Positions 8,128-17,400 of a DNA stretch of 36,974 nt are shown here, in pieces; position 1 is the first letter of the stretch, and each line of letters opens with the position of its first letter. Origin of the DNA: Luteitalea sp. (lineage in GTDB: Bacteria; Acidobacteriota; Vicinamibacteria; Vicinamibacterales; Vicinamibacteraceae); the NCBI GenBank assembly GCA_009377605.1, contig WHTT01000063.1, positions 1-36,974 on the forward strand. The letters run 5' to 3'. Both the position numbers and the translations under genes were made by a program. The notes beneath the pieces are model-generated. The model was not told the origin of the DNA, did not search any database, and worked only from the letters and a program-made list of their open reading frames with translations.

Positions 8128-9183
8128 GTGAAAGTCATCATTCAAATTCCCTGCTACAACGAGGCCGCCGCGCTTCCGGTGTCCGTCTCTGCGTTGCCGC
8201 GCGAAGTGCCAGGGTGTGACGAAGTCGAGTATCTGGTTGTCGACGATGGCTCGACCGATGATACGGCGGAGGCCGCCAGACGGCTCGGCGTGCATCACGT
8301 CATCACGCACTCCGGCAATCGTGGACTAGCGGCTGCATTCATGACCGGTTTGACGGCGGCAATCGAGCGCGGCGCCGATGTGATCGTCAACACGGATGCG
8401 GATAATCAGTATTGTGCCGCTGACATCGCGGATCTCGTCGAGCCGATCCTCCAAGGTCGCGCCGACATGGTCATCGGCGCCCGGCCGATTGCGGCGACCG
8501 CCGACTTCTCGGTCGTGAAGAAAGCGCTGCAACGGCTCGGGAGCTGGGTGGTTCGCGTGATCAGCCGCACGTCGGTCGAAGATGCCCCGAGCGGCTTTCG
8601 CGCGCTCAGCCGGGAGGCGGCCATGCGGTTGAAGGTCTTCAGCCGCTACACGTACACGCTCGAGACGATCATCCAAGCGGGGCACAGCAACATGCGCGTG
8701 GTCTCCGTGCCCGTGCGGACGAATGCGCCCATGCGACCGTCGCGCCTCGTGCGCAGCATCCCCAGCTATGTGCTGAAGTCGGTCGTCACCATAGTCCGAA
8801 TCTTCGCCACCTACCGGCCGCTGTTCTTCTTCTGGAGCATCGCGCTGCTCTTCGGCACGGTCGGCCTCATCTCCGGGGGCCGCTTCCTCTATTTCTGGAC
8901 CATCGGACAGGGTCAGGGCCACGTGCAGTCAGTGATTCTCGCGGCAGCCTGCATGACATTGAGCTTCATCGCCCTGGTCATCGGCTTTGTGGCCGACCTG
9001 GTTGCCGTCAACCGCAAGCTCCTAGAGACCGTCGACTGGCGTATTCAGCACCTGAGCGAGCAGTGGCAGCCACGCGCGCAGAGCGCCGCACCGCAGCGTC
9101 ACACATCATGGAGCGAGCCAACCAACCAGCGGGAAACTACTACGACAAGTACCACACGAGAAACCCGGTCGCGCGATTTCTGA
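8128..9183 (+). CDS. family 2 glycosyltransferase with C-terminal membrane anchor
   Basis: This 351-residue GT-A glycosyltransferase resembles dolichol/polyprenyl-phosphate sugar transferases. Visible features: VIIQIPCYNEAAALP at the N-terminus, the nucleotide-binding VVDDGSTDDT (38-47), the metal-binding NTDADNQY with DxD at 90-92, and VEDAPSGFRALSREA in the acceptor region. Two hydrophobic segments near 231-257 and 268-297 anchor it in the inner membrane. The last ~40 residues are polar, Thr/Arg-rich and probably unstructured. The start is GTG 8128 because the core strand begins at once (MKVIIQIPCYN). Its end overlaps the next methyltransferase, indicating co-transcription. It probably adds a sugar to a polyisoprenyl phosphate for surface glycans. 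Confidence 0.88.
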   Translation: MKVIIQIPCYNEAAALPVSVSALPREVPGCDEVEYLVVDDGSTDDTAEAARRLGVHHVITHSGNRGLAAAFMTGLTAAIERGADVIVNTDADNQYCAADIADLVEPILQGRADMVIGARPIAATADFSVVKKALQRLGSWVVRVISRTSVEDAPSGFRALSREAAMRLKVFSRYTYTLETIIQAGHSNMRVVSVPVRTNAPMRPSRLVRSIPSYVLKSVVTIVRIFATYRPLFFFWSIALLFGTVGLISGGRFLYFWTIGQGQGHVQSVILAAACMTLSFIALVIGFVADLVAVNRKLLETVDWRIQHLSEQWQPRAQSAAPQRHTSWSEPTNQRETTTTSTTRETRSRDF

Positions 9184-9725
9184 TGAACGGGTTCCTCGGG
9201 GCGTTCGACGATCTCGTCGGCCTCAGCGGCGCGAAATCGGCGATCGAGGTGGGATGCGGCGAAGCGGAGCTCTGCATCCGGCTCGCCAGCCGCGGGCTGC
9301 AGGTGCGCGGCTGCGACATCGCAGACGAGGTTCTCCCGATCGCGCGCCAACGGATCGAAGAGGCGGGGCTGAAGATCGACGTCTGGAGCGCCGATGTGCT
9401 ATCGCTTGGACCGGAGCACACCGAGGAGCTGGTGGTGTGCTGCGAGGTGCTGGAGCACGTGGACGATCCCCGCCAAGCGGTACAGCGCCTGGCGACGCTG
9501 GCCAATCCTTTCTTGCTCGCGAGTGTCCCGCGCGAGCCGCTGTGGCGTGTGCTCAACGTCTGCCGTGGTAAGTATCTGGGCTCACTCGGCAATACACCAG
9601 GCCATGTGAATCACTGGAGCCAGCAGGCGTTTCTGGAGCTCCTTCGCTCGCACTTCGACGTCGTCGCGGTGCGCACGCCGCTCCCCTGGACGATGGTCCT
9701 CTGCCGGGTGAAGCACGAAAGATAG
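9108..9725 (+). CDS. class I SAM-dependent methyltransferase
   Basis: This 205-residue methyltransferase has motif I as AIEVGCGEAELCIRLA (about 45-60), a second-strand acid in VRGCDIADEVL, and VVCCEVLEHVDDP followed by NPFLLASVPREPLW, a pattern common in ubiquinone/glycan methyltransferase-like proteins. The late HVNHWSQQAFLELL is typical of proteins modifying lipid-linked or surface sugars. ATG 9108 (MERANQPAGNYYDKYH) is preferred to the earlier GTG at 9063 because YYDKYHTRNP is a usual N-terminal element of such enzymes. It overlaps the preceding GT2 by about 75 bp in another frame and is the last gene before the convergent recR operon. Confidence 0.85.
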   Translation: MERANQPAGNYYDKYHTRNPVARFLMNGFLGAFDDLVGLSGAKSAIEVGCGEAELCIRLASRGLQVRGCDIADEVLPIARQRIEEAGLKIDVWSADVLSLGPEHTEELVVCCEVLEHVDDPRQAVQRLATLANPFLLASVPREPLWRVLNVCRGKYLGSLGNTPGHVNHWSQQAFLELLRSHFDVVAVRTPLPWTMVLCRVKHER

Positions 9726-9779
9726 GGCGGGTGTTTCAGATGGTCGGGGGCGTTCGCCGACTCGGCGAGGCGGCCCTAC

Positions 9780-10376
9780 CTAAATCTCGCGGCGGCCTTC
9801 GATCGCCTTGTGCATGGTGACTTCATCGGCGTACTCGAGGTCGCTGCCGACGGGCACGCCCATGGCGATGCGCGTCACGTGCACGCCGAGCGGCTTCAGC
9901 AGGCGCGCGAGATAAATGGCGGTCGCCTCGCCTTCTACATTCGGGCTGGTGGCGAGGATCACCTCATCGACTGCCCCGTCTTGGACCCGCGCGAGCAGTC
10001 CCTTGATCTTCAAATCATCGGGGCCGACGCCTTGGAGCGGAGAGAGCACGCCCATCAACACGTGGTAGACGCCCTTGAACTCGCGCGTCTTCTCGACCGC
10101 CACGACGTTCACCGGCTCCTCGACCACGCAAATCTGACGTCGGTTACGAGTGGGGCTTGTGCAAAAGACGCAGGGATCCTGCTCGGTGATGTTGCCGCAG
10201 GTCGAGCAGTGCCGCACACGGGTCTTGACGTCACGGAGCGACTGCGCAAGACGGGCGACATCCGCGTCGCTGGTCTTGAGCAGATGAAACGCGATGCGCT
10301 GCGCGCTCTTCTGGCCGATGCCCGGCAAGCGACGAAGCAGCTCGATGAGGTCGTTCAGCGGTACCGGGTAGGACAC
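9780..10376 (-). CDS. recR: recombination mediator RecR
   Basis: This is a full-length 198-residue RecR, which with RecO and RecF loads RecA onto gapped DNA. The helix-hairpin-helix [20 protein letters not shown] is at 14-33. The zinc finger is C57-x2-C60-x8-C69-x2-C72. A Toprim domain runs from about 81 ([16 protein letters not shown]) with [14 protein letters not shown]. The C-terminal walker-like region contains [21 protein letters not shown]. The start is GTG at 10376, only four bases after the ybaB stop, so the two are translationally linked downstream of dnaX. Confidence 0.97.
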   Translation of the reverse strand: MSYPVPLNDLIELLRRLPGIGQKSAQRIAFHLLKTSDADVARLAQSLRDVKTRVRHCSTCGNITEQDPCVFCTSPTRNRRQICVVEEPVNVVAVEKTREFKGVYHVLMGVLSPLQGVGPDDLKIKGLLARVQDGAVDEVILATSPNVEGEATAIYLARLLKPLGVHVTRIAMGVPVGSDLEYADEVTMHKAIEGRREI

Positions 10377-10380
10377 GGGC

Positions 10381-10686
10381 TCACATACCGGGCAGCTTGA
10401 GTCCGCCGAGACCGCCCATCAAGCCACCCATCTTTTGCGCAACGGCCTCGTCGACCTTGCGGTGCGCATCTGCCATCGCGGCCACGATGAGATCCTGCAG
10501 CATCTCGAGATCGCCTTGCGAGGCGACCTCGGGGTCGATCTTGATCTCGAGGAGCTGCTTGTGCCCGTTGACCGTGACATTGACCATACCGCCGCCCGCG
10601 GACGCCTCGAGGCGGAGATCCCCCAGCTCGCGTTGCAGGCGCTCTTGCATCTGCTGCGCCTGTTTCATCATCTGTTGCAGGTCCAT
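10381..10686 (-). CDS. ybaB: YbaB/EbfC family nucleoid-associated protein
   Basis: This 101-residue protein matches the length and pattern of YbaB/EbfC, a small dimeric DNA-binding protein. The N-terminal helix [20 protein letters not shown], the central strand region [21 protein letters not shown] and the C-terminal helix with [16 protein letters not shown] are all visible, followed by a Gly/Met/Leu tail. It lies between dnaX (71 bp upstream) and recR (four bases downstream), the classical dnaX-ybaB-recR order. Confidence 0.96.
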   Translation of the reverse strand: MDLQQMMKQAQQMQERLQRELGDLRLEASAGGGMVNVTVNGHKQLLEIKIDPEVASQGDLEMLQDLIVAAMADAHRKVDEAVAQKMGGLMGGLGGLKLPGM

Positions 10687-10757
10687 CAGCCTTCCTTCAG
10701 CACGTCTCCCACGAATCCGGCCTCCGTCAACCTCGCCCGACCCGACCGCGGACGAGC

Positions 10758-12452
10758 CTACTTGATCTCTTCGACATCGTTGATCTCGGCTGGGAAGATA
10801 TCCAAGAGCGTCTTCACGGCCGGCTCACTCATCACGGCTTCGCGCAAGCGCGCTTGCTCGGATGCCCGTTCTCCGATCGGCTCCTGGGCGGCTTCCTCGC
10901 CAGGCACCGCCTTGACCGTCATGGGGCGACCGAACTCGCCAGTGGCAATCTGCTCCAATCGCTGGCGCTCGGCGCGGCATCGCTCCAACTGTATGCGATT
11001 CGACGGCGCGTAGCTGAACGTAATCACGTCGCCCGACACCTCGATGCCCTGCGCGGGCAGCACGATCGTGCCGTGCAGGATGCGGTTCTGCTGACGCACG
11101 GCTTCTGTGAACGCGCTCAGTCGCTCGGCCGTTTCGAGGTTCGCGCGGCGAGGTTCGAGGGGCGAGGGACGAGGTTCGACGTTGGCCTCGCCGAGACCTG
11201 CGGTCGCCGCTCGCCCCTCATGCAGCGCCGGCTTCGCTGGCGCCAGCAGGTTCGAAGGACGCGGGGCGCGTGGCGCGGGCGCGCGGCTCACGCCTCCGGC
11301 TCCGGGGCGTGGTAGCGCGCCACCACCTCCGAGCGACTGGAGGAGATCTGTCAGCGGAACGAGCTTGCGCAGATGCATCCATCGGAGCAACGCCATCTCG
11401 AGGTGATAACGCGGCTGCGATGCGTACCGGATCTCGTTCTCCGCCTGCACCAGGACGTCGAAGGCGCGCAGGAGATCTTCGCGGGAACAGCGAGCAGCAA
11501 GCGCCTGGAGCCGATCCGCGTCCCCTGCCAGCTCCGCATCCTCGAGGCGTGACTGATCGATCTGCACGACCATCAGATCGCGGACCAGACCAATGAGCTC
11601 TTTGCAGGCGAGGCGGAGATCCTGCCCCACTTCCACGATCCTCCCGACGAGCTCGAACACATCAGCGGCGCGCTCGTCGACCACCGTCTCGACGATCTCG
11701 AACAGGACGTCGCGTCCAATCAACCCAAGGACGGTCGCCACCTGCTCTGCCGTGACGCGTGCTCCAGCAAACGCAATGACCTGATCGAACGCGCTCAGAG
11801 CGTCGCGCACGCTGCCTTCGGCAAACCGCGCCAGCAGCATCAACGCCGCCTCGTCTACCTCGACACCTTCCGCGTCGGCAATCTTGCTCAGGTGCTGCGC
11901 GATGGCGCGCGTGCCAACGGTTCTGAGCTCGAACTCCTGCGCCCGTGATCGAATCGTCTCCGGAATCTTGTGAAGCTCCGTCGTCGCCATCATGAAGACG
12001 ACGTGCGGCGGAGGCTCTTCGATCGACTTCAGCAGCGCGTTGAACGACGCGTTGGAGAGCTGGTGGACCTCGTCGATGATGAAGATCTTGTAGCGGTCGC
12101 GGACAGGGGTGATACCGAGGCCTTCGATGATGATCTCACGGACCTTGTCGACCTGTGTGTGAGTGGCCGCGTCGATCTCGAGGACGTCGAGGTCCCGCCC
12201 TTCTGCAATCTCGACGCAAGCGGAGCAGACGCCGCACGGCTCCGGCACGGGCCCCTGCTCGCAGTTGAGCGCGCGCGCCAGGATGCGAGCGGTCGTCGTC
12301 TTTCCAATGCCGCGAGAGCCGGCAAAGATGAACGCCTGCGCGATGCGACGGCTGGTGATGGCGTTGCGCAGCGTCTCGGTCACGCCTTGCTGGCCGACCA
12401 CATCGTCGAATCGCTTCGGGCGCCACTTGCGAGCGAGAACTTGGTAGGTCAA
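10758..12452 (-). CDS. dnaX: DNA polymerase III subunit gamma/tau
   Basis: This 564-residue protein is the clamp-loader ATPase. Walker A is GSRGIGKTTT (45-54), the zinc site uses C64, C73, C76 and C79, Walker B/DEVH is IFIIDEVHQLSN (123-134), and sensor 1 is VVFMMATTELHKI. The usual SRC arginine-finger motif reads SRA here (169-171). Domain III follows, then a Pro/Ala/Arg-rich linker (about 375-450, with APAPRAPRPSNLL) and a C-terminal DnaX-type region ending in FPAEINDVEEIK. Part of the linker DNA (11125-11190) is made of gaggttc-type repeats, encoding LEPRRANLETAERL. No obvious slippery frameshift site was identified. It is downstream of the SRP RNA and heads the dnaX-ybaB-recR operon. Confidence 0.96.
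   Translation of the reverse strand: MTYQVLARKWRPKRFDDVVGQQGVTETLRNAITSRRIAQAFIFAGSRGIGKTTTARILARALNCEQGPVPEPCGVCSACVEIAEGRDLDVLEIDAATHTQVDKVREIIIEGLGITPVRDRYKIFIIDEVHQLSNASFNALLKSIEEPPPHVVFMMATTELHKIPETIRSRAQEFELRTVGTRAIAQHLSKIADAEGVEVDEAALMLLARFAEGSVRDALSAFDQVIAFAGARVTAEQVATVLGLIGRDVLFEIVETVVDERAADVFELVGRIVEVGQDLRLACKELIGLVRDLMVVQIDQSRLEDAELAGDADRLQALAARCSREDLLRAFDVLVQAENEIRYASQPRYHLEMALLRWMHLRKLVPLTDLLQSLGGGGALPRPGAGGVSRAPAPRAPRPSNLLAPAKPALHEGRAATAGLGEANVEPRPSPLEPRRANLETAERLSAFTEAVRQQNRILHGTIVLPAQGIEVSGDVITFSYAPSNRIQLERCRAERQRLEQIATGEFGRPMTVKAVPGEEAAQEPIGERASEQARLREAVMSEPAVKTLLDIFPAEINDVEEIK
11125..11190. repeat. gaggttc-type repeat inside the dnaX linker
   Basis: Variants of cgaggttcg (tttcgaggttcgcg, gcgaggttcgagg, gacgaggttcgacg) lie head to tail within the linker-coding part of dnaX, preserving the reading frame. 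The same unit family is dense upstream of dnaX. Confidence 0.6.
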
Positions 12453-12757
12453 GGTCTGAGGTCAAAGGTTCGAGGTTAGAGGTTCGAGGTCCGAGGTGGT
12501 GGCCGGGCGCAGGTTTGGTGGCTTCGTCGAACGTGTCGGGTAGAAGGATCGAGGTTCGAGGTTGAACTCGGTGCTGGGTTCGCGCGGGATGGCTCGGGAG
12601 ACGACTGGAGTTGCGCCCGCTACCATGTCGAACCTCAAACTTCAGCCTTCAACCTTCGGGCCTCACCTGCCACCACCTCGAATCGTAAACCCCGAACGCC
12701 CCGTCCTGCCCCCACCTCCAACCTTGAACCTCGGACCTCGAACCTCAAACCTTCCCT
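12453..12757. repeat. gaggttc-type repeat arrays forming an inverted pair
   Basis: The whole spacer between dnaX and the SRP RNA is built of short units: gaggttc-type on the dnaX side (12453-12567) and its complement, aacctc-type, on the SRP side (12624-12755). The copies at 12479-12497 and 12728-12746 are exact inverted 19-mers (gaggttcgaggtccgaggt). A transcript crossing from the SRP gene into dnaX could fold into a long hairpin. No coding sequence is supported here. Confidence 0.7.
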
Positions 12758-12885
12758 GGCCGGTCCCACCGCGACCCGGAGGATCTGCGGCACACGGCAG
12801 ACACTCCTTAGCGCTGCTACCTTCCGGTCCTGACGCGGTTCGGAGGCTGGCGTTGCACAGGCCCCGGGCCGCGGTGCGACCGGCC
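12758..12885 (-). ncRNA. ffs: bacterial small SRP RNA (4.5S-type)
   Basis: On the minus strand the conserved apical core GTCAGGACCGGAAGGTAGCA is followed by GCGCTAAGGAGTG and later by GTGTGCCGC, the usual small SRP RNA order. The ends pair over about 20 bases: 5' GGCCGGTC..ACCGCG.CCCGG against 3' CCGGGTCGCGGT..GACCGGCC, with few mismatches. The core is certain; the exact ends are estimated from this pairing. It binds Ffh for membrane targeting of nascent proteins. Lying just upstream of dnaX is a common bacterial arrangement. Confidence 0.93.
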
Positions 12886-12920
12886 ATTGAGCGGGCCATG
12901 TCGAATGACCCAGATCAGCG

Positions 12921-12949
12921 AGTCTAACGTGACCGGCATGTGCGCGCAA
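12921..12949 (-). promoter_or_regulatory. probable promoter of the SRP RNA
   Basis: On the minus strand TTGCGC (12949-12944) and TAGACT (12926-12921) are 17 bases apart. They lie about 35 bases before the inferred RNA 5' end. Confidence 0.45.
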
Positions 12950-12984
12950 GGGCAGGATTCGACGTCGTGCTCAGCCTCTGTGCT

Positions 12985-13045
12985 CGTCTCAGAGGCGCGT
13001 CTCAGAGCACGTCTCAGAGCACGTCTCAGAGCACGTCTCAGAGCA
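12985..13045. repeat. 12-bp tandem repeat, four perfect units plus one variant
   Basis: cgtctcagagca is repeated exactly at 12998, 13010, 13022 and 13034; a variant unit begins at 12985. The last unit contains the stop codon (tca at 13038-13040) of the gene on the minus strand, so unit changes could alter that protein's C-terminus. Confidence 0.9.
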
Positions 13046-14216
13046 AGAGCATTTCGATGCGGTGCGCGTGAACGGTCGACGCGGCTGAGGACCAAGCAAA
13101 GATCGTGAATCGGCCGTCCTGTGAAGCCACGAGCGCGATGCTGTCTCGCTGATCGTGGACGAACTGCGCCGCGGCGAGATGTCGCGTTCCGCCGAGCTGC
13201 TCCGGACCGACCACCGCCGCCGCCGCGCCTTGAATCGGTTCCGTCACCATCACCTCAGCGACCTGCGCCCGGTCTTTGCGGCGTGTAATCTTCACACCAA
13301 ACGCAAGCAAGTCGTACTCCGAGGTGAGCAGCGTGGCGCCGTCGACTGCGGTCAAGCCCGCAACCGCGGCTACGGCGCGATCGAGTGCCTCCTGCCACGG
13401 CTGGCTGCGCGTCTCATCAGGAGCGGCACGATTCAGGAACGCCAGCTCGGAGAAGGGAGGCGACACGGCGTACGGAATCGGGCGGACGATTGACTCTCGC
13501 CAGGTGTCGGTGCCCGCCGGCACGACGAGCAGGGATCCTCCCCGTCCGTGTGCGCGCATCGAGACGGCGAGCGGCACCAATAGATTGGACGAGTCGTTCC
13601 AGGCTGCTGCCGAGCACAGGCCGAGCATGCTCATCACGAGCGGCGGACAGTCCGGCAGCTTCCAGCCGTGCTCGTCCACCACCTTCACCTGGTCCCCTTC
13701 GAGCACCGCGACGTTGACGAACTTGCCTGATTCATCGCCGCGGTGATGTTTGAGGACGAGCAAGCCTGGCGCGGCGACCTCGAGCACGACCGACCACGCG
13801 GGCACGGTGTGGGTCGTGCCCCAGACGCACAAGCCGTGCTGACCTGGCCATACGCCCAGATGAATGCCCGCGCGCTCCACAGCAGGTGCGACGCGGGTCA
13901 GCGCCTCCGGACGAAGGAGCAGCGGCCGCTCGAACCTCAGCGGGTACGCGGCAACCTCTGGAGCGAGGAAGGCAAGCGAGATCCGCGGGAGGTACCCTTC
14001 TTCCCGTCGCAGGCTCGCCCAGAACGCCGCATCGATCATGTCTTCGATCGTCGCAACGTCCGGAAGAGAGGCGGCAGGCATCTCGCCGCGGCTGCGCGCC
14101 TCCGCGTGATGGCGAGCGAAGTACGCGTGCACGGCAGGCGAGACGAACCGGGCAGCTCTATACGCCTGTCCCGTCATCGGCGCCATCGAGGAGGTGATTG
14201 CGGCTCCCTGCGACAT
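13038..14216 (-). CDS. DisA_N/DAC-domain protein with N-terminal DACNV-like sensor region
   Basis: This 392-residue protein carries, in its C-terminal half, the signature of diadenylate cyclases: GRGGSLLVVP (224-233), the DGA motif in VDGATLLTSEYDLLAFGVKI (291-310) and GTRHLAAA (343-350), where the usual RHR is RHL. The order and the ~50-residue spacing between DGA and GTRH match DisA_N domains, which condense two ATP into c-di-AMP. The N-terminal ~200 residues resemble the uncharacterised sensor regions named DACNV. No signal peptide or membrane segment is seen, so a soluble cytoplasmic enzyme is likely. ATG 14216 is chosen; GTP/ATP specificity and activity are inferred. The stop codon lies inside a 12-bp tandem repeat. 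It is divergent from the TonB receptor gene at 14453. Confidence 0.75.
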   Translation of the reverse strand: MSQGAAITSSMAPMTGQAYRAARFVSPAVHAYFARHHAEARSRGEMPAASLPDVATIEDMIDAAFWASLRREEGYLPRISLAFLAPEVAAYPLRFERPLLLRPEALTRVAPAVERAGIHLGVWPGQHGLCVWGTTHTVPAWSVVLEVAAPGLLVLKHHRGDESGKFVNVAVLEGDQVKVVDEHGWKLPDCPPLVMSMLGLCSAAAWNDSSNLLVPLAVSMRAHGRGGSLLVVPAGTDTWRESIVRPIPYAVSPPFSELAFLNRAAPDETRSQPWQEALDRAVAAVAGLTAVDGATLLTSEYDLLAFGVKITRRKDRAQVAEVMVTEPIQGAAAAVVGPEQLGGTRHLAAAQFVHDQRDSIALVASQDGRFTIFAWSSAASTVHAHRIEMLLL

Positions 14217-14452
14217 CCTTCTATAGTCTCATCGGCGGTCGCGATCGTGCCACGATTCCCCCTTGCAAGGACTCCAGGCGTCTCGCCAAGCTGAATCCCC
14301 CACAGGATCCGCAAGGGAACCGCTTTCGTCACCCCGGTGTCACGAGGTGCGCGCATAATATGTCTAGCTCATCGGTCTGGTGACCATCGCTCGACTGGAA
14401 CAGGATCGCGAATAACCGGACGCGCGTGTGTGGTCCAGGAAGGAGTCCGGAG

Positions 14453-17400
14453 ATGACCTCGACAATCTGGAGACAGTGGCTGCTCGCCGTCGGCCTGCTC
14501 CTCGGAGCGGCCACGGCCGCGCTCGCACAGTCGGATGCCGGCGGCTTGCGCGTGCTCGTCGTCGACAACACCGCTTCCGTGCTTCCAGGTGCGGATGTCA
14601 CGGTGACCAACAGTGCGACGAATGTGAGCGATACGCGGGTGACCAACGCCGATGGCTACGCCAGCGTCTCACCGATCCCCCGTGGCACGTATGTGATTGA
14701 AGTCGCGCTATCGGGCTTCCAGACCGTGCTGACGCGGGAGGTGACCATCGGCGTTCAGCAGAGTCGCCTCGTGCGCGTCTCGTTGGAGGTCTCCCAGCTC
14801 GTCGAGACAGTCGAGGTCACCGCGCCACGGGCGCCGGTGCAATCCGAAGAGGGCTCCCTCGGACAGGTCATCCAGGGCGATGTCGCCGTGGAGCTGCCGC
14901 TCGCGGGCCGGCGATACACGGAGCTGGCGCTCCTCGTACCAGGCACGGCCGCGAGCACGATGACCGTCGAGACGCGCGGCCCCGGCTGGTTCGTGTCGAA
15001 TGGCAACTACCACACGCAGAACAACTTCATGCTCGACGGCTTCGACAACAACCAGGGCACGCAGAACGCGCAGTCGCTCTCGGCACAGGTCGTGCAGCCC
15101 TCACCTGACGCCATCGGCGAGTTCAAGGTGCAGACCAACAGCTTCTCGGCCGAGTTCGGCCGCTCGGCCGGCGCGGTCGTGAACGTGTCGCTCAAGTCGG
15201 GCACCAACACCACGGGTGGGACGGCGTTCTACTACAATCGTGACAAGGCGCTGGCGGCGACGTCGTGGCGTGCCAACCTGATCGACGCCGAGAAGGAGGA
15301 CCTGGACTGGAATCAGTTCGGCGGAACGTTGGGTGGGCCGATCCTCCAGAACCGCGCCTTCTACTTCACCTCCTACGAAGGCTTCCGACGCAACTTCTCG
15401 AACACGTTCCTGACGAACGTGCCCACTGACGCGCAGCGCAACGGGCAGTTCGCGACGAGCGTGATCGATCCGCTCACGGGCACGCCGTTTCCGAACAACA
15501 CCATCCCACGAGACCGATGGGACCCGCTCGGTGCAGCGCTGATGGAGCTCTATCCAACGCCGACCCTGCCAGGGTCCCCGGCGGCCGGCGGCCGGGTGAT
15601 CGAGAACTACGGTGTACAGCGTCCCGGTCAGGAGAGGACTCACAAGTTCGACCTGCGCACCGATTACGCCCTCGGGACGTCCGACCGCGTGATGGCGCGG
15701 TACAGCTTCCTGCAGCAGGACATCTATCGCGACGCCATCTTCGAGGGGCTGGGCGACGGCGTCGGCAACCAGGGTGAGCAGTACAATCGCAATCAGAGCG
15801 TGGGCGTGAGCTGGTCGCGGACCATCGGAACGAACATGGTCAACGAGGCGCGTGTGGGCTACAACCGCACGCATTCTCGGTTCGCGCATGCTACTGCCAC
15901 CGCACAGACCGCCAGCGAGTTCGGGTTCGTCGGCCTGCCGGACTTCATGAGCACGACCGGCGGCTTGCCACTCATCTCGCCCAGCAACTACAACGGCCTG
16001 GGAACGCGGAACTTCCGGCCGCAGTATCAGAACCCGCACCACTGGCAGTTTCTCGACACGTTGACCATGGCTGTCGGCACGCACGCGATCCGCGCCGGGG
16101 TCGAGGTGCGCCTCAAGGACAACGAGCTGGTGGACATCGTGCGACGAACACCGGCGTACACCTTCACGGGCGAGGTATCGGGTGAGAGCATCGCCGACCT
16201 GCTGCTCGGCCTGCCGCGTACGTTGAGCGCGACCACGCTGCCCATCATCGACTGGGCCCAGCAGTCCTATGCCGGCTTCATCCAAGATGACTGGAAGCTC
16301 CGGCCGGACCTGACGCTGAACGTCGGTCTCCGCTACGAGTACACGACGCCCTACTACGGCGCGGGCGAGAACACCAACGTGAACTTCGACTTTGCCACCG
16401 GCGAGCTCGTGCTGCCGAGTGGCGGCGACAAGTACTTGATGGACTCCGATCGGAACAACTTCGGGCCGCGTCTCGGCGTTGCCTGGCAGGCGGTGCCCGA
16501 TCGACTCGCCGTGCGCGGTGGCTTCGGCGTGTTCTACTCGATGGAGGACATGCGGGGCAGCGAAGGGATCATTGCCTTGAACCCGCCTGCCCTCGTCCAG
16601 GCGTCGCTCGTGGGCGCCGGCACCTCGTCGCCAATCGGTGTCTCCGATCCCTTCCCGTCGGATCTGCTCGCCGACTACGATCCGTCCACCGTCTCGGTGA
16701 AGGCGCGCGAGCGTGACCAGCAGGCGGCCAGGGTCTACCAGTGGAACGTGGCGAGCGAGGTTCTGCTCGGGTGGGCGACCACGTTCGAGCTCGCCTACGT
16801 CGGCAACGCCGGACGCAACCTGCTCACGATGGTCCCGGTCAACTCTGTGGAGTTTGGACAGGACGGAGCGGTGGCGGCCAATCGGCCGTACCCGGGCTGG
16901 CAACAGATTGAGAACGCGATCACGCGCGGCCAGTCGAGCTACCACGGGCTCCAGGCCAAGCTCGAGAAGCGTTTGTCAGGCGGCCTGTACGCGCTCGCGT
17001 CGTACAGCTACGGCCGGGCGGAAGACGAGGTGGGGGCCTGGGGCGCTGGCGCCAACGGCGTGCAGGCTCGCGTCAACCCGGACCTCTCGAACGTGGAACA
17101 GGCGCTGCGCGGGGAACGGGGCCCGAACGGCCAGATCCCGCGCCACCGCTTCACACTCTCCGAAGTCTGGCAACTCCCGATCGGTCGCGGGCGCGCGATT
17201 GGCGGTGACATGAACCCGCTGGTCGATGCCCTCGTCGGTGGCTGGCAACTGTCGACGATCTGGACCGCGCGATCGGGGCTGCCGGTGAACGTATCGCTCG
17301 CCGGTAACGGCGTCGACCCGAACACGGGCGAGAGCTACAGCTTCCTCAGCCGCAATGGCGGCTCGCTCAGGCCGAATCTCCTGGGGGACCCCAACCGAAC

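Noticed and set aside
12985-13045. 12-bp tandem array considered as a CRISPR
   Set aside because: Units are contiguous, with no spacers of regular length between repeats and no cas genes in the window.
15101-16945. 614-codon open frame antisense to the first TonB receptor
   Set aside because: It lies wholly antisense to a receptor gene with signal peptide, domains and a terminal Phe. Its translation is Arg/Val/His-rich with no motif, as expected from GC-rich antisense frames.
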